Source of the DNA: Xanthocytophaga agilis
Lineage (GTDB): Bacteria; Bacteroidota; Bacteroidia; Cytophagales; 172606-1
Direction of reading: 5' to 3'
NCBI RefSeq assembly: GCF_030068605.1
Contig: NZ_JASJOU010000005.1
Location: 248,001-312,000, forward strand
DNA length: 64,000 nt
Position numbers and translations under genes: made by a program. Below are positions 18,045-27,100 of this stretch, piece by piece (position 1 is the stretch's first letter; the number at the start of each line of letters is the position of its first letter). A model generated the notes under the pieces. It was not told the origin of the DNA and did not search any database. It saw only the letters and a program-made list of their open reading frames with translations.

Positions 18045-19541
18045 GTGAATCCCCAGCCATTAAAACTTTATAACACACTTACACGTCAGAAAGAACTGTT
18101 TGAATCCATACACCCTTCTTATGTTGGTATGTATGTGTGCGGCCCGACAGTATATAGTTCTGTCCATCTGGGCAATGTACGTACATTTCTTACATTCGAT
18201 ATACTGTATCGATATTTGCTTCACTTAGGCTATAAAGTCAGATATGTGCGAAACATTACAGATGTAGGCCATCTGGAAAATGATGCCGATGACGGAGAAG
18301 ATAAGATTGCCAAAAAGGCTCGTTTGGAACAACTGGAACCCATGGAGGTTGTCCAGTTTTATACTAACAATTTTCATGATGTACTACGTATCATGAACAT
18401 GTTACCTCCAAGTATAGAACCCTCTGCGACAGGGCATATGGTAGAACAGATTGAGGCAGTAAAAGAACTAATCACAAAAGGATACGCCTATGAATCAAAT
18501 GGGTCTGTATATTTTGATATAAATACATACCAGTCATCACACCAGAATTACGGACAACTTTCTGGTCGGGTAATAGAAGAACTAATCAATGAAACCCGTG
18601 AACTGGATGGGCAGTCGGAAAAACGGAACCCGCTGGATTTCGCAATTTGGAAGAAAGCAGCACCAGAGCATATTATGCGTTGGAAATCTCCCTGGAGTGA
18701 TGGCTTTCCAGGCTGGCATTTGGAATGTACTTGTATGAGTACGAAATATCTGGGTAATCACTTTGATATTCATGGTGGAGGTATGGATTTGAAATTTCCA
18801 CATCATGAATGTGAAATTGCTCAGGCAGTAGGTATTAATGGAGTACAGCCAGTAAAATATTGGATGCACTCGAATATGCTGACATTGAATGGAGAGAAAA
18901 TGTCCAAAGCAAAAGGTAATTCCATTTTACCAGATCAACTGTTTACAGGACAAAATTTACTCTTAACTCAGGCATATAGCCCAATGACTGTACGGTTCTT
19001 TATGCTGCAATCGCAATATAGAAGTGTATTAGATCTGGGAAATGATGCACTACAAGCAGCAGGCAAAGCCTATCGGCGCTTAATAAATGGGCTTCTTTAT
19101 ATCAAAACAAAAACCTTTTCAGAAGTAGATGGAGTATTGGTAAATGAAAAACATCTGCAAGACATCAAAACAGCCGCACAAGGTTGCTATGATGCCATGA
19201 ATGATGATCTGAACACGGCAGTCACTATTGCCAAGCTATTCGATCTGCTTAAGAAAATAAATCAACTACAATTAGGACAAATACAAAGTGCAGAGCTGGG
19301 AGAAGAAGGATTTAATATGCTCCGTATCACGTACGTAACTTTTATCGAAGAAGTATTAGGACTCAAAGAAGAGAAACCTGACGCATTTGAGTTGTTACTC
19401 TCTGAGCTTCTTGCTATCTATAAAGATGCAAAAGTTGAGAAAAATTACACAAAAATAGATGAAATCCGGGCTCAATTGAAACAAATTGGAGTTGTTGTAC
19501 GTGATATGAAAACTGGTATAGCCTGGGCGTATGAAGAGTAG
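18045..19541 (+). CDS. cysS: cysteine-tRNA ligase
   Basis: A 498-residue class I synthetase charging tRNA-Cys. The zinc-binding Cys32 lies in MYVCGPTVYSS, the HIGH motif appears as HLGN (41-44), the next metal ligands are in GWHLECTCMS and HHECE, and the KMSKS loop reads KMSKAKGNS. The C-terminal anticodon-binding helices are complete. The start codon is GTG at 18045; no in-frame ATG precedes the conserved LKLYNTLTR sequence. It is transcribed from the promoter at 17865-17894. Confidence 0.96.
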   Translation: MNPQPLKLYNTLTRQKELFESIHPSYVGMYVCGPTVYSSVHLGNVRTFLTFDILYRYLLHLGYKVRYVRNITDVGHLENDADDGEDKIAKKARLEQLEPMEVVQFYTNNFHDVLRIMNMLPPSIEPSATGHMVEQIEAVKELITKGYAYESNGSVYFDINTYQSSHQNYGQLSGRVIEELINETRELDGQSEKRNPLDFAIWKKAAPEHIMRWKSPWSDGFPGWHLECTCMSTKYLGNHFDIHGGGMDLKFPHHECEIAQAVGINGVQPVKYWMHSNMLTLNGEKMSKAKGNSILPDQLFTGQNLLLTQAYSPMTVRFFMLQSQYRSVLDLGNDALQAAGKAYRRLINGLLYIKTKTFSEVDGVLVNEKHLQDIKTAAQGCYDAMNDDLNTAVTIAKLFDLLKKINQLQLGQIQSAELGEEGFNMLRITYVTFIEEVLGLKEEKPDAFELLLSELLAIYKDAKVEKNYTKIDEIRAQLKQIGVVVRDMKTGIAWAYEE

Positions 19542-19658
19542 TTATTTGATTGAGTGGCCTATGGCTGATAAGTTGTCATTTTGGGTAAGTATCTTTTTTG
19601 AACAGGAACGCCTATGCACTCTCACAACAAGTATTGGTTCTTTTTCCAGTGTATTCTG

Positions 19659-20402
19659 ATGGTCAAAAAGATACTCTTAGTAATAACGATTCCTGTCACT
19701 GTGTTCTCATGTCACAGTGGCAGGCAATCTGCTTTAGCCCAAACAGTAGCAGTGCATAAGCTGGAAGGACGCAAACAAGATCCGCAGGTAGTTGCTTCTA
19801 CCCGTTTTTCTTTTGTTCAGCCTACCGACTCTACACGTTTTGTATTGTCTGTTATCTCAGAAAAAGAGTTTGCATCCAGTGAAATAACCTATCAGGATAA
19901 AATAAAGAGAGATACTAACCGGTTTAAAATAATTAACGGAGAAATCAGATTACCATTAGCTACAGGAAAATCATTTGTTGTAAAGAACAATCTTTCTAAG
20001 GATGATAATTTCCTTGAATACAAATACATTGGATACTTACCAGATATTGATAAATATTTAATGGAATGTACAGGCTATGAATGGTACGAATATTTCACAG
20101 TAGATAAGCAAACGGGTGATACAGCAATCTTCTTTGAAAAACCACAAATATCTCCTCTCAATGGAAAGCTAGCCTGTGTTTATTATGATATGTACCAAAC
20201 TGAATTACCAATGATTCAGATTAGTACATATAAGCTTACCGCCAAGCAGATTTCTGGCTATGATACCACCTATATAGCAATCAGTGATCAAAAATATCCT
20301 ATGGCATGCACATTAATATGGGAAAATGAAATTTCTATGCTCATTAAATTGTCTTTCGAATCCAGTTCATCCGAATATTTGAGACTAAAAATGCGTCGAT
20401 GA
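19659..20402 (+). CDS. putative lipoprotein of unknown function
   Basis: A 247-residue protein from the ATG at 19659, chosen because it places a lipoprotein signal at the N-terminus (MVKKILLVITIPVTVFSC, lipobox Cys18); an in-frame ATG at 19614 would add 15 residues in front. The mature part is a mix of beta strands and charged loops, with a block EYKYIGYLPDIDKYLMECTG followed by YEWYEYFTVDKQTGD, which recalls short periplasmic beta proteins. I do not recognise the family. The gene is 118 bp after cysS and may be read from it. Confidence 0.65.
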   Translation: MVKKILLVITIPVTVFSCHSGRQSALAQTVAVHKLEGRKQDPQVVASTRFSFVQPTDSTRFVLSVISEKEFASSEITYQDKIKRDTNRFKIINGEIRLPLATGKSFVVKNNLSKDDNFLEYKYIGYLPDIDKYLMECTGYEWYEYFTVDKQTGDTAIFFEKPQISPLNGKLACVYYDMYQTELPMIQISTYKLTAKQISGYDTTYIAISDQKYPMACTLIWENEISMLIKLSFESSSSEYLRLKMRR

Positions 20403-20555
20403 GTTTTCACTTCTAATATCCTGTTTGAGTTAACCCGGCCAGAATTAAAGAAAGAATGTTTGCAAAGTTGATTTTTGTAACGTTTCTTTATCCTCTTTCG
20501 AATACACCTGAAACAACTATCTTATCAACCGAAGGATCTGGTATTATTTTTTCTG

Positions 20556-21569
20556 ATGAAAAAGATTATATTTTTTATAGGAGCAGTAGTGTGGTTATCA
20601 GCCTGTCAGGATGGTGCAAAAGGGAGTGAGACCCAGACCACACAAACAACAGAAAGCCAATCTGTAATTACAACCAAAGCACCTGATTTTTCGGCAGATT
20701 CTGCTTACTCCTTTGTAGACAGACAAGTCAAATTTGGTCCAAGAGTGCCTAACACTGCTGGGCATCGTGCCTGTGGAGATTATCTGATAGCTACATTAAA
20801 ACAATATGGAGCCGAGGTAACTGTACAGGAGTTTACAGCGAATGCCTATGATAGAACACCACTTAAAGCACGCAATATTATCGCGTCATTCAATGCAAAA
20901 GCACCAAAACACATTCTCCTGGCAGCTCATTGGGATACCCGCCATGTAGCCGATAAAGATAGCGCTAAAACCAAACAACCTATTGATGGTGCTAATGATG
21001 GAGCTAGTGGAACTGGCATATTACTGGAAATAGCCAGAGTCTTATCAACAGCATCAACAAAACCGACTGTTGGTGTTGATATTATTCTTTTTGATGTGGA
21101 AGATTATGGCATTCCAGACTTTGAAAACAGAGACAAATACACAAATCCGGAATCTAATGTAGAATATTATTGCCTAGGCTCTCAGCATTGGGGTAAAAAC
21201 CTGCACAAACCAGGTTATTCAGCCTACTTCGGGATATTACTTGACATGGCAGGGGCTAAAAACGCTGTTTTTAATAAAGAAGGAAGTTCAGTAAGATATG
21301 CTGCTGGCATTGTAGATCAGGTATGGAATATAGGTCAGGCGCTAGGTTATGGACAATATTTCCGTAATGGTCAGGCACCTGAAATTATAGATGACCATGT
21401 ATATATCAATGAGTATGCGCGTATCCCAACTATCGATATCATCGATTTCTCAACAGAAGGCGAGTTTGGAAAATACCATCACACTCATGCAGATAACATG
21501 CAGATTATAGATAAGAATACACTTAAAGCAGTTGGGCAAACCGTATTACAGGTAGTATATCAGGAATAA
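20556..21569 (+). CDS. M28-family lipoprotein, glutaminyl-peptide cyclotransferase type
   Basis: A 337-residue lipoprotein (MKKIIFFIGAVVWLSAC, lipobox Cys17) with a zinc aminopeptidase fold. The metal and active-site motifs are AAHWDTR, DGANDGASG, DVEDYG, DDHVYINE and YHHTHAD. This arrangement, with the early WDTR and the DDH near the C-terminus, matches glutaminyl cyclases, which turn N-terminal Gln into pyroglutamate, rather than ordinary aminopeptidases. Exported Bacteroidota proteins often start with Gln after signal cleavage, which gives such an enzyme plausible periplasmic targets. It lies 153 bp after the preceding lipoprotein gene. Confidence 0.85.
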   Translation: MKKIIFFIGAVVWLSACQDGAKGSETQTTQTTESQSVITTKAPDFSADSAYSFVDRQVKFGPRVPNTAGHRACGDYLIATLKQYGAEVTVQEFTANAYDRTPLKARNIIASFNAKAPKHILLAAHWDTRHVADKDSAKTKQPIDGANDGASGTGILLEIARVLSTASTKPTVGVDIILFDVEDYGIPDFENRDKYTNPESNVEYYCLGSQHWGKNLHKPGYSAYFGILLDMAGAKNAVFNKEGSSVRYAAGIVDQVWNIGQALGYGQYFRNGQAPEIIDDHVYINEYARIPTIDIIDFSTEGEFGKYHHTHADNMQIIDKNTLKAVGQTVLQVVYQE

Positions 21570-21647
21570 AATAAGCCTAAACCAAGCTTATTCAGATTAA
21601 TATATAACAAAATACGATCAAATATTTTTATTTTAAAATGCTTTCTT

Positions 21648-21655
21648 TATCTTTG
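21648..21655 (+). promoter_or_regulatory. -7 box of the rpmH promoter
   Basis: TATCTTTG matches TAnnTTTG exactly, 53 bp before the rpmH start. The -33 region upstream is a T-rich stretch without an exact TTTG. Confidence 0.5.
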
Positions 21656-21707
21656 CAACCCTGTTTTTTAGAAATGCATCTAAAATAATAATATTAAGTT
21701 TATTGTC

Positions 21708-21866
21708 ATGAAACGTACATTTCAGCCCTCCAAGCGCAAGAGAAGAAACAAGCACGGCTTTCTTGAGAGAATGTCGACCCCTAATGGACGTCGGGTGTTA
21801 GCAAGCCGTCGCGCCAAAGGACGCAAAAAACTAACTGTGTCAGACGAAAGAAGACATAAAGCATAA
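21708..21866 (+). CDS. rpmH: 50S ribosomal protein L34
   Basis: A 52-residue, very basic protein beginning [20 protein letters not shown] and containing [17 protein letters not shown], the unmistakable L34 sequence, a small protein of the large ribosomal subunit. It is immediately upstream of rnpA, the arrangement conserved across bacteria. The gene is shorter than usual reading-frame cut-offs and easily missed. A Bacteroidota -7 box precedes it. In many bacteria this marks the neighbourhood of the origin, but no dnaA, yidC or origin features are seen here, as is common in Bacteroidota. Confidence 0.97.
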   Translation: MKRTFQPSKRKRRNKHGFLERMSTPNGRRVLASRRAKGRKKLTVSDERRHKA

Positions 21867-21940
21867 TTATACTAGCTGGTCATTTCTGGCATTTGTCATT
21901 GGCTATTATACTAATGATTATTTGCTGATCACTACTTCTT

Positions 21941-22354
21941 ATGTTGGTAAAAAACCAAAATCTTCCCAAAGCTGAACGGCTCTGTAGCAAAAAGATAATC
22001 GAGGAACTTTTTCAGAAAGGTTCCTCTGTTTATTTATATCCTTTTCGGATTCAGTATCTTCCCAGAACAGACGAAGAAATCACCTATCCCCAAATATTTT
22101 TTTCTATTTCCAAGCGAAATTTTAAGCGTTCAAACAAACGAAATCTTATACGCCGCAGATTAAAGGAAATCTATCGTCATCATAAGTATGAATGGCTTTC
22201 AGCTACCCCTCCTTCCGTCTTTCCAGCCTATCTGAGTGTTATCTATGTAAGTAAGGAAATACTGCCTTCTGACATTCTGAGCAAAAAATTTAATGCGGTT
22301 TGGAAAAAGTTACAAGACGCTGGACTTCAGACTACTAGCCATTCATCATTTTAA
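21941..22354 (+). CDS. rnpA: ribonuclease P protein component
   Basis: A 137-residue basic protein that partners the RNase P RNA in trimming the 5' ends of tRNA precursors. The RNP motif is clear: SKRNFKRSNKRNLIRRRLKE, and the N-terminal LPKAERLCSKK matches the family. It lies 74 bp after rpmH and 84 bp before the S41 peptidase gene, the usual Bacteroidota order. Length is normal. Confidence 0.95.
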   Translation: MLVKNQNLPKAERLCSKKIIEELFQKGSSVYLYPFRIQYLPRTDEEITYPQIFFSISKRNFKRSNKRNLIRRRLKEIYRHHKYEWLSATPPSVFPAYLSVIYVSKEILPSDILSKKFNAVWKKLQDAGLQTTSHSSF

Positions 22355-22438
22355 CAATTTAATCTTTGGCTTTTCGTTATCTATTTGCTAAATTTTACAA
22401 CTTTTTTCAGTTGTAATTAATCAGCATTGAAAAATATT

Positions 22439-24094
22439 ATGATTAAAGTTCGTAAATCTTTATTGTTTGCAGCAATTCCGGCAGCATTACTGGGAGGCTT
22501 TGCATTCTCTGATCCAGGAGAGCGTTACTTCGAAATAGCGAAGAATCTGGAGATCTTTGGTACACTTTTCCGTGAAGTAAATAACTTCTATGTTGATGAA
22601 GTCAATCCCAATCATGTGATGAAAGTAGGCATCGATGCCATGTTAAAATCTCTGGACCCTTACACAGATTATATTCCTGAAGATGAAATTGAAGATTATC
22701 GAACCATGACTACCGGACAGTATGGAGGAATTGGTGCAGTTGTAGGTTCTCGCATGGGAAAAACCTACGTGATCATGCCTCACGACAACTCTCCGGCAGT
22801 TCGCGCAGGATTAAAAGTAGGTGATGAGATTACCAAGATTGACGATATTGATCTGAAGAATAAAACCTACTTGGATGTAAATAAGCTACTCCGCGGGCAG
22901 GCAGGAACTCCGGTGAAGCTCACAATTAAGAGATATGGACAAGATAAATCAATAGAAGTTCCTCTGACACGTGAAAATATTAAGATCGATAATGTACCTT
23001 ATCATGGTATGGTAACTAATGATATTGGCTACATTCATCTGGAAGACTTTACTAGTGGTGCTGTTCGTGAAGTAAAAAATGCTTTGATTGAACTTAAAGG
23101 TAAGGGAGCTAAGAAAATCGTGTTGGATTTAAGAGACAACCCGGGTGGTTTATTAAGTGAGGCTGTTAATATTTCCAATCTGTTTGTTTCTAAAGATGTT
23201 GAGATTGTAAGCACCAAAGGAAAGGTTACAGACTGGAACAAAGTCTATACAGCACTGAACCCGCCAGTAGATACAGATATTCCTGTAGCAGTATTAACCA
23301 GTAGCCGGAGTGCTTCTGCTGCAGAAATTGTGTCTGGCGTAATTCAGGATTATGATAGAGGTGTTTTGATAGGACAACGTACTTATGGTAAAGGCCTTGT
23401 TCAGGTTACCCGTCCATTGTCTTATAACTCACAACTAAAAGTGACGACAGCTAAATATTATATTCCTAGTGGCCGTTGTATTCAGGCAATAGATTACAGT
23501 CATCGCAATGAAGATGGCAGCGTTGGCAAGATTCCTGATTCCTTACGTGTTGCATTTAAAACTAAAAGTGGGCGTGTAGTATATGATGGAGGAGGTATTT
23601 CACCTGATGTAGAAGTAGAAAAGTCGCTGATTCCTCAGATTCTTTTCAGCCTGGATAATAAGAATTTACTATTCGATTATGCCAATAAGTATACGAATGA
23701 ACATGCTTCTATAAAGTCCCCGAAAGAGTTTAAGCTTACAGATGCTGAATATCAGGAATTTGTAAAATGGCTTGGCAGTAAAGATTATGATTATACTACC
23801 CAGGTAGAAAGAAGCGTAGAAGATCTGATCGCTTATGCAAAAAAGGAAAAATATTATGAGGATATTCAGGAACAGATCAAAGCCTTGAAAAACAAGATGT
23901 ATCATAACAAGGAATCTGACCTGCAAAAATTCAAGACAGAGGTTAAAGAAGCACTGGAAGAAGAAATAGTAGCCCGTTATTATTTTGAGAAGGGTATGGT
24001 AGAAGCTTCTTTTGATAATGATAAAGAATTAAAAGCAGCCGTAGAAGTTCTGAATGATCCTGCGAGATATAGTAAATTACTGAATAAGAAGTAG
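22439..24094 (+). CDS. S41 family C-terminal processing peptidase
   Basis: A 551-residue protease from the ATG at 22439, where it begins with a signal peptide (MIKVRKSLLFAAIPAALLGG); a TTG four codons upstream is less likely. Order: N-terminal helical region, PDZ domain (about 85-165, QYGGIGAVV to RGQAGTPV), catalytic S41 domain with the Ser in SSRSASAAEIVSG and the Lys in TYGKGLVQ, then a helical C-terminal extension. These CtpA-type enzymes degrade or trim periplasmic proteins from their C-termini. The gene follows rnpA, as is common in Bacteroidota, and ends in a shared terminator. Confidence 0.93.
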   Translation: MIKVRKSLLFAAIPAALLGGFAFSDPGERYFEIAKNLEIFGTLFREVNNFYVDEVNPNHVMKVGIDAMLKSLDPYTDYIPEDEIEDYRTMTTGQYGGIGAVVGSRMGKTYVIMPHDNSPAVRAGLKVGDEITKIDDIDLKNKTYLDVNKLLRGQAGTPVKLTIKRYGQDKSIEVPLTRENIKIDNVPYHGMVTNDIGYIHLEDFTSGAVREVKNALIELKGKGAKKIVLDLRDNPGGLLSEAVNISNLFVSKDVEIVSTKGKVTDWNKVYTALNPPVDTDIPVAVLTSSRSASAAEIVSGVIQDYDRGVLIGQRTYGKGLVQVTRPLSYNSQLKVTTAKYYIPSGRCIQAIDYSHRNEDGSVGKIPDSLRVAFKTKSGRVVYDGGGISPDVEVEKSLIPQILFSLDNKNLLFDYANKYTNEHASIKSPKEFKLTDAEYQEFVKWLGSKDYDYTTQVERSVEDLIAYAKKEKYYEDIQEQIKALKNKMYHNKESDLQKFKTEVKEALEEEIVARYYFEKGMVEASFDNDKELKAAVEVLNDPARYSKLLNKK

Positions 24095-24095
24095 A

Positions 24096-24138
24096 AAAAG
24101 TAAAAGCCCGTATCTGTAAAGTACGGGCTTTTACTTTT
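24096..24138. terminator. bidirectional terminator overlapping the helicase stop codon
   Basis: Perfect 17-bp arms (24096-24112 and 24122-24138) around a 9-nt loop, with A4 and T4 tracts at the ends. It starts 2 bases after the peptidase stop and its far arm covers two bases of the stop codon (24137-24139) of the convergent helicase gene. Confidence 0.88.
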
Positions 24139-27100
24139 ATTGTTTAGGCAAGCGTCCTGACTTCTTCCACCACTCCCGACTATATACACGCTTAAATTTC
24201 CAATGCTTAGCGCTTAGTAGAAAAGGTGTGTAAGCATGTGCATCCTTAGCAGAAAGGCTTTGATAATATAAATCATCATCTGTAAGGATCAAAGCCTCAT
24301 ATCTTCCCTCCTGTTTTAAAGTGATATCAGCAAAGGGTAATTCTTTTATCGCGTCAGATTGTGAGTCTGCAATCCTATCTTTTAGTAATTTTTTAGATAC
24401 AAACCTATCTGATATTTTAGGTTTAGGGACATACTCCCCAGCAGAGACCTGCCATGCATATTCCAGGTACTTTTGTAACAACCGAGGTCCTTCATGTAAG
24501 ACATCATCTGTACGTAATTGTTGTGGATGAAGACTGGAAACAACATAAATACGTTCTTTGGCCCGAGTAATAGCAACATTCAATCGGTTTTCCCCTCCTT
24601 GCTGGTTTAAACTACCGAATTGCATCATCAGTCGTCCAGCACTATCCGGAGCGTAACCTAATGAGAAAATTATTATATCTCGTTCATCTCCCTGAACATT
24701 CTCAATATTCTTGACAAATAAACTATCTGGCAACAACCACCCATGTTCTATAGTGACTGCATCAAGCTTATCCTGTATCAGGCCCTGTTGTTTGTAATTA
24801 AATGTAACTACCCCTATTTGTTTCTCAGGATATTGCAGAACCAGCTTTTGAACCAATGCAACAACGACATCTGCTTCTTCATAATTCCGGCTATCTTTCC
24901 AAACACCATCTACTTTAACATAATGGATGGCAGGATCTATTTTGTTAATCAGATTAAAGTCAGGAAGTAGTTCCAGGTTCTGCTGATAGAAGTAACGATT
25001 AGAAAAATCAATCAATTCTAACGATTGACTACGATAGTGTCCCTTAAGTTGAGTTTGAGGCAAATACCTTGATGCCAAGTCCAGCAAAGAATTAACCTCC
25101 AGGTCAGGCACATCTTCTGAATCTTCCTCATACCGAATTTGATACAAATCATTCGGCTGCAATTGTTTGCTATCACCTGTGATAACTATCTGCTGAGCAC
25201 GAGCCATGGCAGGTAAGCCACGTTCCGCAAAACACTGGGAAGCTTCATCAAAAATTACTAGATCAAATATTGTTTTTCCGGCCTTTGCAACAGCAGAGTT
25301 GTCTTCACCAGAACCAATATCCGAAGATTGAATATCCCAAATAGCAGAAACGGACTCAGGAGAAGCCATCCAGCAAGGAACCAGTTGAAATATTTCATCT
25401 CCTAACGCTCCAAATAATTTCCGCAAAGCCCAAATGTGACGTTTTTTTGAGACCTGGTGTTTCAGATCACGATAGGTAACCAGATTATTTAATCGATTGA
25501 ACTCCACATTCCGATAGGTCTGTTCCCTCAGTTTCATCAACAACATCTCCCGACTCAGATTTTGCTTTTTTAACAGAGCTTCCTGTAGCTCATCCTCCAT
25601 CTGCTTGAGTTTATGTGTTGATACTGCCCGTAACACAGGATATTGTCCTTCTATATGATCAATCCATGCCAGTCGAAGGCTATTGTCAAAAAGAGAGGCC
25701 CATCCAGAGAAAGTATTTTGTGAAAGGTCATCTTTACTCAATGCAGTATAATAAGTATGTAGCTTGGTTAATACATCACGTTCTTGTGAGGAAAAACTAA
25801 TCTTAATCTTATCCAGTTCGCAAAGAGCATCAAAGTCTTCTGCAAGAGCAATGAGTTGATCCTGAATACTCATCGGATTTTTCCAGGCACGTGTCACCTG
25901 TTCCTGTGTCAGATACCGTCTCCATCTCACTTTACTTTGCCTCCACTCATCTGCTATTGCCTGCAATTGATAGAGTTTCTCCTGAAATACTCTATAAGAG
26001 CCCTGTAATAAAGCTGCTAACGGATAGAAGGAAGCCAGTTTCTTGGATAGTTTGTAGGCTTTCCGGGCAGTCCGTTGATTTTCAAACCATTGCTTAGCCA
26101 GATCTGGATCATACAGATTTTCAGTATTCCAGGCAACAGTAAGATTATCTTTTACTTTCTCGAATGATATTCGTCGTTTAATCTTCTCTACCAGTTTCTT
26201 TAAATCACTCCGTTCCAGAGATAATCCATTATCATTTGCAATGGATTGTACTTCCTTTTTTTCTCCTGAAAACCAACTCCACCTGATCCAAGAGAACAGA
26301 TTTTGTCGTGCTTCCAGCGCATTCATACATAACTCCAATGCACGAGTTAGTTGATCCACAGAAAGACTCCTCTCGATACCTGTTCCCTTAAGGCATTTTA
26401 ATATCTCTTTCTCATGTTTATCTAACCACTTAGATGTCACAAATGCGTTATTGCCTTTATAATAGTGAAGAAAAATCTGCCATACAGATTCATCTGGGAT
26501 CAATTCAAATACCTGCCGCATCTTTCGTTCTTCTTCTGTCAATACTTCCAGATCTGAGATACTTAGCTTCAAATTGGCTATTCGATCTGCCTGTGTCAAT
26601 ACACTTTGTGCAGTAGCAGGTACTTCCTGAAGATATTCTGTAAGTAGATCCTGGTCAGAATAAGTAAACGCATGAAAGGAAACACGATCATGCAAGGGAT
26701 AAAATTCAGCTTCTAAGGGCAAATAGGATTCATATACAGCCAAACGTCTCATAAAATCATCCGTTTCTCCAAACCGAAAATGTTTATATTCCTTTTTAAG
26801 AGAAACACCTGGCTTTTCAGGACTACTGGTCAAATACAGTTCTTTTACTGAGATACCACAAATTGTCTCATCAAATAATGTTTTCCGAAACTCTTCCAGT
26901 TCCTGAGTAAGCTTATCAATTCGCCGGCATTCTTGTGTAAAGTTACGTTCCAGATAGATAGCATCCAGACTCAGATTGAGACGTTTGTATTCGTCTATAC
27001 GTTCTATCTGCCGATTTATCTGCTCATAAAGAGCCTTGCGGTCTTGTTTAAAATCATGGACTAACGCCAGAAAATCTGTAATCCCCACCTGCCGAAGTCG

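Noticed and set aside
21570-22426. Replication origin beside rpmH-rnpA
   Set aside because: No dnaA, DnaA-box cluster or yidC/trmE neighbours are visible, and this linkage to the origin is not kept in Bacteroidota.
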